From: Brachionus manjavacas
Lineage: Eukaryota > Rotifera > Eurotatoria > Ploima > Brachionidae
DNA length: 64,000 bases
Assembly: GCA_019054805.1 (NCBI GenBank)
Contig: JAHQIY010000002.1
Location: forward strand, 8,556,001-8,620,000
Direction: 5' to 3'
Within the stretch, counting starts at the first letter, position 1; each line of letters opens with the position of its first letter. The notes under the pieces are model-generated. The model saw only the letters and a program-made list of their open reading frames with translations, had not been told where the DNA came from and made no database searches. The translations under genes and the position numbers were made by a program. Shown piece after piece: positions 54,627 to 64,000 of the stretch.

Positions 54627-55785
54627 TTTTAAGAATTTTTTAATTTAACTATTACAAAGCTTCAAAGTTTCCATCGAGATTTTTAATTAAAACAAATAAT
54701 TTAGTTGCTATTTATTTAAAAAGAGAATGTTTCTATATTTAGTTAATTAAATATTTAAATTTTTTTTCTATTGAACAATAAATAAGTATTTAATGTTAAC
54801 TTTTTTTGAAATTTAAAAAAATACCACTTTTTATTGCAAAATTTGTTTTAAAATTACAAAATATATTCTAATTTCAATATTTCATATAATATAGATTCAT
54901 TTAAAAAAGAGTAAAGTTTAAATATTTAAACAAACATTTAAATTCACGATTCTGACACCACCTAATATTGTCAAGTTGATTGATTCCAATTTTTTTGTCT
55001 AATTTTTGGCTTAATGAAATTGAATTACAAAGAAACCTATTTGAATAGAAACTTATGTTTTAAGAAAAAAATATAACCTTGGTCTCTCCTTTTCTTTCTT
55101 CTTACTTTATTTTATTCTATAAATTAGAACATTTCGATTGATTTTAAAATTTATTTATTTATTTTTTTTAAATAAATGAGTGTGTCCACCATGTTCGCAT
55201 GAAAGACTAATGTCTGTGCTCTGAACACATTGAAAAAAAAAATAGTATTAAAACTAAAAATTAGTCTTAAAAATATTAAAAAATTTATGAAATGTTTTTA
55301 TTTAAAACCCGATGTTGATAACCTATAAATTTTTTTGTGCTCCTGGATTCAGTTCAGATTGAAAATTTAAGTCATATGATTTACAGAAGTTTTCAGGAAA
55401 AATTTTAGATTGATCAATTGAGGGTTAGATTTGTTTCAGAAATCTTGGGGAACTTGAAAACGCATCTAGGACTAAGTTCAGGACTAATGATTAGTATTTG
55501 GGCAAAAGCCAGAAATTTAAAAAAGCCAAGATGTTTTTTTAATTTTAAGACAAAAATTAGTTTCAAACTTTAAAAAGGGATGTTGTATTTCTCTCAATAA
55601 CTAAAACACTGACTCTATACATCGTAAGTGTCTATGGTTCAGGACTAATGATTAGTATAATTAATTATTTTCATAAATAATAAATTAATCCATTAAAAAT
55701 TTTAAGTCTTGATTACTCAAAAGAGGGGTAAAAAAAGAAATTAATCTTCATAAATTCTTTTTTTTTTAATTGTAATTTGTATTTT
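54627..55785. other. AT-rich intergenic stretch
   Basis: No gene. The phrase TCAGGACTAATGATTAGTAT occurs twice (about 55480 and 55640), hinting at a small duplicated element. Confidence 0.45.
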
Positions 55786-55789
55786 TGTG

Positions 55790-55950
55790 TTTCTTTTTCA
55801 ATTTTCCTACAATTTCGTCTTGATTCACTGAAAAATCTTCACTATTTTCACTTGGCTGACATTGCAATGCAGGCCTAGTTTTTGATGGTTGACCTCTTTT
55901 ACGTTTTGGATCCACTGGTAAACATTTTACTCGTAGCCGGACTTAGCAGA
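55790..55950 (-). pseudogene. MULE-like transposase C-terminal scrap
   Basis: The reverse strand reads PVDPKRKRGQPSKTRPALQC followed by an acidic and Lys-rich end. Basic GRP-type tails of this kind close many MULE/SWIM transposases. Nothing else of the element remains. Confidence 0.4.
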
Positions 55951-56328
55951 GATTTATCTGAATAATTATTAGCAATTATGTATTAAGTATATAATGTAAA
56001 ATATCTTATCATTTATAAAATAACTAAATAATAAAGTATTGAAGGGCTTACTAGTCACTTAACTTTTCTTCTGTACAAATTTGAAAAAAATTGGTTTTTA
56101 AAAAATAAATTAACTTAAAAAAAATTGATTAATAGAAAATGAACATTAATTTTTCTTTTAAAAAATTCTGTAAATTTTGAACATTTTCTTTTAAGATTTG
56201 ACATTAATTTTAAAAATTATCAAATTTTGTATAAATTTTTATTTGGTCAAATTTAATATAATTTAAACAGTTAATAAAATTAATATAAAGTAATTTTGTT
56301 ACGGTGTGAAAATAACCGTTTCAACTAT

Positions 56329-56799
56329 TTAAATAATTTCTCTTTTTGTATTTTCTTTTAAACCTTCTCTAAAGTAAAACATTTTTTCTTCCTCAGCCAT
56401 AAAGCCTAACTTATTGGTCAAAGTCAAAAATCTGTTTACAAAATGTTCAAAATTTAATTCCTTATGTTTTAAATTAGAGAGTTCGCTTCTTATCTTATGT
56501 TCTCTATCGACGTTTCTAAAGGTATCTTTGAGCTCTTTTTCAAATTCGTACCAGTTACTTTTTGACTCAATATCTTTTTTTAATATTAACAATGGTAACT
56601 CAGCTACAAAATTAACGACTGCATTAAGTCGATCTTCATCAGGAATTTTTGCTGCTATAAAACCTTGCTGGATCATAAAAAGCCAATCTTCTACATCATC
56701 TTTACTATAACCAGAAAATTTTGGTGTACTTACATAAAGATGTTTTGGTTTATTCTCCATATTTTGGTTGAGCAAAAATTTATAGATTGGATCGCACAT
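56329..56799 (-). CDS. Gypsy-type Gag fragment
   Basis: Open frame of 156 codons. TPKFSGYSKDDVEDWLFMIQ, NWYEFEKELKDTFRN and LSNLKHKELNFEHFVNRFL match the retrotransposon Gag capsid domain of Ty3/Gypsy elements. No CCHC knuckle or pol follows. TGTTACGGTGTGAAAATAAC just beyond its end (56299) could be an LTR edge. It has no stop or shift within the domain. It is more likely a truncated young insertion than a domesticated gene, but the intact capsid frame deserves a check. Confidence 0.7.
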   Translation of the reverse strand: MCDPIYKFLLNQNMENKPKHLYVSTPKFSGYSKDDVEDWLFMIQQGFIAAKIPDEDRLNAVVNFVAELPLLILKKDIESKSNWYEFEKELKDTFRNVDREHKIRSELSNLKHKELNFEHFVNRFLTLTNKLGFMAEEEKMFYFREGLKENTKREII

Positions 56800-56939
56800 A
56801 TTTGAAACATTTTTATATTTGAAATAAAATTCTTTGGTGAAATCTAATTCTTAGGTTTTATGAACTTTTAGTTGACCTAATCTAAAATTGTTCACCTACT
56901 TTGAAATTTCTTCATCTATTTAGAAAAAGGATAATGTAA

Positions 56940-57857
56940 TGATAAAAAATAATATAGAAAAAATAAAGTTTTTCGGAGGAGGTAAATTTTGCCAAATAGA
57001 TGAATCTTTGTCCGCCAACGTCAAACACTTAAAGTCTGAAAAATTTATTTTAATTTTCTTTAATTTTTTTAATTTTCTTTAATTTTTTTAATTTTCTTTA
57101 ATTTTTATTTCAAATTAATAATATATTTTTGTTGAAAGGCAAATATTTAAATAGAGAGCGCATTTTGCTATTTGAAATTGTTGAAGGAGAAATACCAGGT
57201 CAAAAAGATCAGAGCACATTCTAAGCTATTTCTAAAGCTCCTTCAAAAATTAAAAAAAAAATGTAAAAAACTTTTAACTAATTTTTACATCAGTTTCGAA
57301 AATTAAGCATTCTATTAAACAGCTTTATTAAATTTGTTCACATAATCTTAAAATTATTCGTCTTATTCTATTTTGTTCACCTTAATTCTATTTTGAAAAA
57401 AATAATTGGATGAACCAAATTGGAGCTCACAAAATCTGAGAACATGAATTTTTCGGATAATAAGTGATTCACCTTACCGACAAGTCCCAGTTTTTCAAAG
57501 ACTGAATAAAAACTTTAATCTAAGAGAATTATTTATCTTTTTTTTTTCTTATTTAACTTTATTTTTAGTTTTTTAATATGTTTTTATTCTGATGGAGCAC
57601 TTGCTCGGTAAAAAATAAATAAATGAATTGCTTAAAAGTTAAAAAAGAATTTTCAATATTTTTTTCTAATTCTCAAACAAAAATTCAACTCATTCTATTT
57701 CACCAAAGAATTTAATTTCAAATATGAAAATGTTTGCAATTTTAACTTAAAATTGTTTTTTTTTTATAACTGAAAAAAATATTTGAAACATCGTACTTTT
57801 TCAATTTTATTTCATCATTGGATATCTTTAATAATTCAAACAACAAAAAACTAAACA
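56940..57857. mobile_element. Family N inverted-repeat element, reverse copy
   Basis: On the other strand it follows the 28289-29128 element: CATTGGATATCTTT...AATTCAAACAA at the right end, the TTGTTCACATAATCTTAAAAT stretch and AGAGAGCGCATTT inside. It is well diverged. A 3-fold TTTTAATTTTCTTTAA expansion lies at 57050-57108, and a LINE-type tail (GGAGCACTTGCTCGGTA, AAATAAATAAATG) at 57584-57625. Confidence 0.5.
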
Positions 57858-58143
57858 AGATATAATTTATGTAATAGAAAATCAAGGAGGTTGGTCAAAT
57901 CTCAGCATTGATACTTTTCTATTTGACTTGAAATTGAAATTTTCTGCATAATTTTTATCAAAAAATACAAATTTGCACCGTAATCGACGATGTCCATACC
58001 AAGTCAATGGAAGGACGACCCGTTCGTTATGATCGACGACTTTCCTAAACCCGCATCCGCCAGCGCTGATTACAGCAAAAAATACTCCCTGGTTTAAAAA
58101 AATCGTTCAAACAATTGATGGCATGCAAATCAAAATATCTTAT

Positions 58144-58734
58144 TTGAAAGACGCAAATGAACCGTTGAGGGAGCAAAATAAAGCCATGAAGGACCGACTC
58201 GACGCAAGTGAGGGAAGCCGAACAGCTGTCTCTACTGAAGCTGCAAAAAACAGTAAAAACTGGTTCCAAGTGGTTAAAAGCCTGACTAAATAAGGAACCA
58301 AACCGCATAACGAGCTATTAGCCGCAATAGACTCGCACATGAAGGAACAATCAAACCGAGCCAAAAATGTCGTAGTTGTCGGGGTGCCGTTGTCGACAAA
58401 GAACACATAGATAGCATGGATGGCCGATGATGAGGCCTGGACTGATCGTATTCTCCACTCGCTTGGAGTCGATAAAAGCAGAAGGCTACGAATTCGACGA
58501 TTGAGATCAACAAAGAAGAGGGACTCAAATGAAACGGTGCCCGGCGCAATAGTCGTTGAGATGCAGGACGAGGAGGACAAAAGGGCGCTACTGTCAGAGG
58601 CTAGGAAACTCAATGCCGATTCTGATCTAAACCGAATATGCCGCCCAGACCGCACCCCAGTCGAGCAAGAGCAGTTCAGCAAGCTATTGAAAGAGCGCAT
58701 ACAAGCCAACAAGGACTTCAAACGACAAGCTTGA
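58144..58734 (+). pseudogene. LINE ORF1 (family B), broken
   Basis: The first part (58144-58408) reads LKDANEPLREQNKAMKDRLD and AKNVVVVGVPLS with stops at about 58291 and 58408. The open part 58420-58734 contains RRLRSTKKRDSNETVPGAIV and VEMQDEEDKRALLSEARKL, the RRM-like region of LINE ORF1. It ends in a coiled-coil-like tail. Confidence 0.6.
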
Positions 58735-58799
58735 CCAACCATACCGATTCGTCATACGAGTGGACAGGATACGTTGCTTGGACGTGTTAAGGGGGCAAG

Positions 58800-59219
58800 A
58801 TGACGGTGGTAAGTATCCATATGCCAACTGGAGAGAAGCTTGCAAGGCGTGAGGGAGGCCTGCCACAGCAGCAACTACCTACAACCAGCCACTGGCTGAA
58901 ACCGATAACACTGCCAGAGCCGAGGCAGTCGGACAGGGAGCGATCAACGGTAGCTTCTAGCCCATCAGCCATCAACGAATCACCCAGCGCGCAGTCAAGT
59001 CCACTAAAATTTCTTTATACAAATGCAACTTCATTGAACCAGGGGAAGTTAAGTGAGCTGGCTATAATAGCAGCATTAGAGTCGCCTCATCTGTTATGCA
59101 TCACCGAGACATGGTTCGACGAAACATCAACACCGCATTTGAGTAACTACGTGCTTTACAGGAGGGATAGAGGTGGAACAAGGAGATGCTGCGGTGGAGT
59201 GGCCATATACATGCGCTAA
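58800..59219 (+). pseudogene. LINE endonuclease N-terminus (family B)
   Basis: A Ser/Pro-rich leader, then LKFLYTNATSLNQGKLSELA and LLCITETWFDETS, YRRDRGG and CCGGVAIYMR: the first third of an APE-type endonuclease. It stops at 59217, after which sequence from the far end of ORF2 follows. Confidence 0.7.
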
Positions 59220-59222
59220 GAC

Positions 59223-59800
59223 TTGAAGTCATCCGTGGTACAGGACGGCGTATTGATAGAACAACTGACGACTAATGACACAGAAACAAGTGAAACAAAT
59301 GTACACTACGTACGTCAGACCGCATCTCGAGTATGCAATCTAAGCATGGAGACCATACCGCCTCGACGAGATAAACACACTGGCAAAAGTTCAGCGCCGT
59401 GCCACCAAAGTCCCAACTCAACTCCGCGACATGACATGACATACGTAGACAGGTGCCTAAAACTGAAGTTGAGAACGCTGGAGGAAAGGAGAGCCAGGGG
59501 TGATTTGATTAAAATGTTCAAACTCAGAAAGGACTGGACACTGTCGAATGGCACTCCTCTCTACAAGTTGGACCGCTCAGAAGCGGGCATCGAGGGCACA
59601 TCAGACCAGAGCTAGTGAAGGACTGTCTAACCAGACGTAACGCTTTTCGCAACAGGGTAGCACGAATGTGGAACTAGCTACCCGATTCAGTCATTCACGC
59701 ACCAAGTGTCAACTCTTTCAAGAAGAGGATTGAAGACTAAAGAACAGGCTGCTCATAGGACTCAGGTTCTCTTGCTGGAGTCATCCGGCAACTCGCAAAC
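59223..59800 (+). pseudogene. LINE RT C-terminal end (family B)
   Basis: Pieces VHYVRQTASRV, a region equivalent to LEYAI.AWRPY in a second frame, LKLRTLEERRARGDLIKMFK and DRSEAGIEG. In another frame near 59640 come RRNAFRNRVA and the NSLPDSV block. This matches the end of CR1-type ORF2. Frameshifts are present. Confidence 0.6.
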
Positions 59801-59839
59801 ATCCAACTACTACTACTACTCCTAAACAATGAAAAAGCA

Positions 59840-60257
59840 TTAAAACTATTTAGGATATTTGATAACGTAAAAAATGTAAATAAAATTTTTATTTCAAATT
59901 AATTTAAAATTTTATCAATCATTAATCATTAATCATTTTTCACCATTTTTAACTATTTTTTACTATTAAATTGATTACATTCTACCAAAATTTACGTAAA
60001 TTATGGTAATTTTTTTTTTTCATAATTTCGAATATAATAAATATTGAAGGATAGAATAAATATTGAAGGATAACAAAAATTCATTTTTTTTTTTAAAAGT
60101 GCCAAATTATTTCAATTTTTTGGATATTTTTTTTTTTACATAAATTTACGTAAATTATCGAAATTTACCAATTTTTACGTAAAATCTAGTAAATTTACAA
60201 TTTATTACGTAAATTATCGAAAATTACTAAATCCGGAACACCACTGTATTTAAAAAA
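59840..60257. mobile_element. Mariner-type MITE, right part only
   Basis: Ends ...GGAACACCACTG followed by TA (60258-60259). Inside are TTTACGTAAATTAT words like those of the 49408 element. The left end is missing, probably cut by the LINE next door. Confidence 0.5.
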
Positions 60258-60379
60258 ACATTTTCTATCTTTTTTTTTTAGATATTACATTTGGCTTTTT
60301 TCTAAATAGGTTAAAAAATTTTAAATTTGTTGAACAATTTTAGATTAAAATAACTAATATTTCATAAAATCTGAGAGCA

Positions 60380-60545
60380 AGAATTATTCCAGCCGGTTAG
60401 GTGAACTATTTTTCATGCTTGCAATATTAACTTAAAATAATTTTTTTGAAACTGAAAACATCGCACTTTTTCAATGTTATTTCAACATTGGATACATTTT
60501 GTAATTCAATCACGAAAATTATCGTATTTACTTAAAAATTAAAAT
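60380..60545. mobile_element. Family N element, partial
   Basis: CATCGCACTTTTTCAATGTTATTTCAACATTGGATACATTTTG and AATTCAATCACGAAAATTA match the right end of the 28289 element. Only this end is present. Confidence 0.5.
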
Positions 60546-61365
60546 GAAAAAAAATTAAAAAATGGAAGGCAAATATTAATTACTTCTTTTCAAAACTTAA
60601 GAATTAAATTTTTTGGAAAGAATCAAACCAGGCCTATCTGAAATGCAATGTTCGGGAGCAATTTCAGCCTCTAGATAAATAACTGTTTTTTAAATAAAAT
60701 CAATATTTCGAAATACTTTTCTTTTATATGCTGGTTAATAATTTATTTAATTTTTTTGTTAGATAATTATAATAAACGCTTGTTCGAGGAGTTTAATGTT
60801 CGCGAGTGCGCGTACAAATTCTAAAATTATGATAGTTTAAAGCGTTATAAAGTATTTTCAATTTTTTGGAAGTAATACTCGTTCAATGATTCAAATGTTT
60901 CAATCATCTTAAACAAAAAAATCTATTACTTGAAAAAAAATTTATTTTTCCTTCAATAAAAGCTTAACATTTGTCATACACCTCTAGATTATTAAAATGG
61001 GTGTTTTCTCTAGTTCATTGTTCCATTGTTAAACTTTAGTCATAGAATTTTCCAAAGAGGGTGTATCCATCTAGATTACAAAATTTCATTTTCAATCTTG
61101 TTCTCTAGAATTAACAAATTTTAATAATAAATAAGAGCGAACATTTTGTTCAATTTTAGAAATTGTCAAAAAAATAAGCTTCATTTTTTTTCTTTTAGGT
61201 TAACATGCCTAGATATTAATTATTTGCTCAATTAACAATTTTTCAAAATTCCAAAGGTTTTTTTCTAAATTTAGAATTTAATTATTCCTAGGTTTTAATG
61301 ACTACAATTTTTTCATTCAAATAAAAACTTATGCTAATTTAGAAATAAGAAATTATTCACTTTGT
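60546..61365. other. AT-rich upstream region of the phosphatase gene
   Basis: No coding frame. A TTTGACTAG acceptor-like site ends at 61373, seven bases before the ATG of the next gene. This could be a 5'-UTR intron or a spliced-leader site. Confidence 0.4.
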
Positions 61366-61380
61366 TTGACTAGGCTTTCA

Positions 61381-63683
61381 ATGAGCGACGAATTGGTAAG
61401 CGTATTTTTGATCACCAGGCACGGTGCTCGAACTCCCTTGCACTTGATCGACAGCCTACCCGAGGTACCATCACTTTGGCCCAATATTTTTCTTTTTTTG
61501 ACCAAAAGTTTTAAAGATTGAGTACAAAAAAGAGCTGCTGAATCCGTTTGTCGAAGCCAAGATGGTAGTCAAGTCCTTGGATGGTCAAAAAGATCTCACA
61601 AACTCAATTTCATACAAAGATGAGAAGTATTTGCACCGAAAGCTGAGAGGAGGTGCTTTTGTGGGACAGTTGACCAACACTGGTGAGCAGCAAATGTTCA
61701 ATTTGGGCTCTAGGCTGAAAAAAAAGTATATCCAGGACATGGATTTTTTGAGCCAAAAATACGACCCCAAACAGATCTAGTAATTACTTTTTTTCCTCTT
61801 TCTTATTAATATAAGATGTTATTTTGTGACTAGCGTGCGCTCAACGCACTTAAAACGGACCATCAATTCGGCAAAGTCTCTCCTTGCCGGTATGTATCAG
61901 TCCGGTCCAAAGCAAAAACTAGATGGTATTTGAAAAAAACCATTTTCTTTTGAGACTAACATTTTTAATTAGAGCCTTTTTTGGTCCACACTAATCAACT
62001 GGAAATTGATTATTTATATCCTAACCTTTTAGAGTGTCCGTACATACAGCTGAAAAGAAAGTTGATCAAAAAAAGCTTTAGGTTCTATGCGCAAGATTTG
62101 GACAATGAGTACCATTGTTTTGTTGAGTATTTGAAGAAAAAGTATAATTTTCGCCAGCATGATGTTTCCAACCCATTGTTTGTGTACGAATTTCTCGATG
62201 AAGTGCATTCCAGAATGGTAAGGTTTTAAGATATTACAGCTTTTTTTTATTTGGAATTTTTTTGGTAGCAGCTTTCGCTTCGTAAAAAAAAAAATTATTT
62301 AAAAATTTTCTTAAAAATTAATTTTTTCTTTTATATATCATTTATTATTTTAAATTTTTTTTAAAGAAATTAATTAAAATAAATTAAAATAAAATAAGTT
62401 AAAATTTAAAATTAAGGAGAAAATGTCTTCTAATTTATTTTAAAAATTTTGTAACTTTGGTTCAACTAATTGTTTCAAAGTAAAAATGATAACAAAAATT
62501 GTTTTGATTTTTTGCAGTCTTTGTCTAATAAATTCCAAATAAAAGTTAGATTAATATTTTTCTTTTTTCTTTCGTAGAGACTAAATATCACAGATAATGT
62601 ATATTTTGGTATTTTACAGACTTATGAATGTCTTTAAAAATTAAATGAAAAAAAAATTATTTTAGGGTCAATGGTTTGAACATTCTTAGAAATCTGGTAC
62701 CCACACTTACTGAATCTCCCTAACACCTCCACTCTAAATCGCATCATGAGGTTTTAAAAAAGACTGAAGTCATAAAAAAAAATTTTTATCTCTTTATCAC
62801 AAGTTCAAGTGTGCTGACTAGTCATTTACAAAAAAGACCCTTTTTCCAAGGTATTAAATATATTTTTGCAATTTTTGTCTCATAAAGGCCAAAGATCGGT
62901 TAAAAGTTTGCTTAGAAATTAATTTTTTCTTTTAAAAAGACTAAATTTCATAGATAATTTTAATTTGATATTTTGCAGGCTTAAAAATGTATTTAAAATT
63001 TTGAATGAAAATGATATAAAGATTTTTAATTATTATCAGTATTTATTTCAATGAACACCTTTAAAGCGATTTAAAAAAAAATTAAAAGTCATAAAAAAAT
63101 TAAATAAAAAGTATTCAAAATGAATCAACCATCTTTATTTCTATTTTTTTTTCAAAATTTTAAGAATCTGTTTATAGGCCTTTTTAATTAAAAAAAAAAA
63201 TAAAAAATAAAATCTAAATGGAAAAAAAAATGCCAAATGAAGGAATCTTTTTAAATTTTTTAATTTACTTAGGCTCATGATCTAGAAATTCCGCTTGGTC
63301 TGAGCGATTTGATACAAGATGCAAATAAGTTCGCCTCTATCGAACTTGGCTTAGAGATGATGGAAAATTTGGGCATAAACTGCGGAAAATTTATAAATTT
63401 GCTAAAGCACTTACTGCTAGAAGTAGCGTTTAAACATAGGAATAAAAAGTAAATATAAACTTTGAATAAAATTTCTTTACTTTAATTTTTTTAATTTTCT
63501 AGATCTGATTATTATAAATTTAACTATTTTTCAGCTCATGATAACACCCTAATCGCTTTGTTAATTACTCTAAACAAAATAAATGAATCAAATTATGTTT
63601 TTCCAGAGTTTGGTTCTGATCTGGTGATCGAATTGTGGAAAGATTGCTCAAAATACTATGTAAAAGTATACTTCAACGGAAAA
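61381..63683 (+). CDS. Histidine acid phosphatase, ACP6-like, 3' end not seen
   Basis: Exons 61381-61464, 61517-61779, 61834-61925, 61973-62217, 63273-63448 and 63503-63683. All introns are GT-AG and the joined frame is open for 347 codons. The phosphohistidine motif TRHGARTP lies at residues 12-19 (catalytic His 14) and SAHDN at 297-301 (His 299, Asp 300, proton donor). LRGGAFVGQLTNTGEQQMFNL and QIYVRSTHLKRTINSAKSLL resemble ACP6, the lysophosphatidic acid phosphatase, more than prostatic-type enzymes. ACP6 hydrolyses lysophosphatidate to monoacylglycerol, in vertebrates in mitochondria; no targeting peptide is evident here. After VKVYFNGK a GTGAGT donor opens. The possible continuation at 63771 does not resemble the family, so the last exon probably lies beyond the window or is lost. 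Intron 4 is 1,055 bases, the others about 50. Confidence 0.85.
62218..63272 (+). other. Long fourth intron of the phosphatase gene
   Basis: A/T-rich, no frame. It contains a reverse-strand LINE/SINE tail (63040-63078: AAAGGTGTTCATTGAAATAA read on the other strand). Confidence 0.6.
63040..63078 (-). repeat. LINE/SINE 3' tail (CGCTTTAAAGGTG type)
   Basis: Read on the reverse strand: ATCGCTTTAAAGGTGTTCAT, then TGAAATAAATA. Same family as 6775 and 39390. Confidence 0.45.
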
Positions 63684-63689
63684 GTGAGT

Positions 63690-64000
63690 AATTTTAATTA
63701 AGTCTTGAAATCTATTAATTTTCGATCATAGCAATTGATTAATTTTTTCAAATTTTTTTATTGTTCACAGGTCAAAGTGGTCAAATTTTCAATTTTTTTT
63801 CAGCTATATCAGAAAACAGATATTTCCAATTTTTCCAATGTTCAGATTCAAAATTTTGAATAGGAAAATAATTATTGTAGAAGCAATTTTTATATTTTCG
63901 AGGAGCAGATTTATTATTATTTTTTAGCAAAAAAAAGAAGCAATTATTATATCAATTAGGAGCAAAAATATTTTTATTAATAGAAAAAAAAAAAAAAAAA
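63690..64000. other. Window end, uncertain
   Basis: Possible intron followed by an acceptor (TTCACAG at about 63770). Nothing recognisable after it; the window closes in a run of A. Confidence 0.4.

Larger units (their letters stand above)
57985..59829 (+). mobile_element. CR1-like LINE (family B), internally deleted, (CTA)n tail
   Basis: A GC-rich island. ORF1, then the endonuclease N-terminus, then a direct jump at about 59219 to the RT C-terminus, and the tail ACTACTACTACTACT at 59806-59820. The whole RT core is missing. Confidence 0.75.

Noticed and set aside
58045..58742. Long reverse-strand frames over the LINE at 58 kb
   Set aside because: They are shadows of the G/C-rich ORF1 on the forward strand, which carries the recognisable motifs.
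63771..63862. Seventh exon of the phosphatase
   Set aside because: The frame VKVVKFSIFFQLYQK ends in a stop without the family's usual GC..LCP end, so I did not include it.
63983..64000. Run of A at the window end as a poly(A) or LINE tail
   Set aside because: Plain homopolymer in very A-rich DNA, cut by the window edge; nothing supports a tail.

Overview
The window is very AT-rich eukaryotic nuclear DNA with the standard stop codons and short GT-AG introns, mostly about 50 to 75 bases. A clear orthologue of the dynein-arm assembly factor ZMYND10, with an RFX X-box just upstream, points to an animal with motile cilia. The tiny AT-rich introns and the mix of LINE, Gypsy, MULE, Tigger and Ginger relics fit a small invertebrate. 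A monogonont rotifer such as Brachionus is my best guess, but this is inference.

Layout. 1-5.5 kb: a Tigger/pogo DNA transposon (TA target site, inverted ends at 699 and 3963) with a LINE nested in it, then a decayed reverse-strand LINE. 6.98-8.25 kb: a single-exon gene for a secreted lysine-rich protein built from two diverged repeats. 8.3-10.9 kb: LINE debris. 10.87-12.2 kb and 26.55-27.9 kb: two nearly identical copies of a segment carrying a WrbA-type flavodoxin quinone reductase gene. The first copy is frameshifted and the second is intact. Between them lies a transposon graveyard: a Gypsy relic split by a solo LTR, a MULE with a 9-bp target duplication, a GC-richer LINE, another Gypsy relic split by a LINE fragment, a short-inverted-repeat element, a LINE copy and a Ginger-like element whose end coincides with the duplication breakpoint. 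31.8 kb: a third, diverged, intronless WrbA paralogue. 33.6-42.2 kb: a foldback element with 8-bp target duplications carrying a zinc finger, a LINE split by another inverted-repeat element, and a reverse-strand CR1-like LINE end.

43.5-52.2 kb is the best genic block. A six-exon SLC30-like cation transporter (reverse strand) stands head-to-head with six-exon ZMYND10. ZMYND10 has one outlier intron of 4.9 kb filled with inverted-repeat elements. 52.6-57.9 kb: a small transposon with a C8 PHD-like finger, a solo LTR, a three-exon membrane-anchored Cys-rich (EB-like) gene on the reverse strand, and a Gypsy gag fragment. 58-59.8 kb: an internally deleted GC-rich LINE. 61.4 kb to the end: a multi-exon histidine acid phosphatase (ACP6-like), incomplete at its 3' end.

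The genes do not form a pathway. The clearest functional links are the cilia gene with its X-box, the three redox paralogues spread over about 21 kb, and the shared upstream region of the transporter and ZMYND10. Exon joins were checked by reading frame and by resemblance to families I know. No database search was possible.
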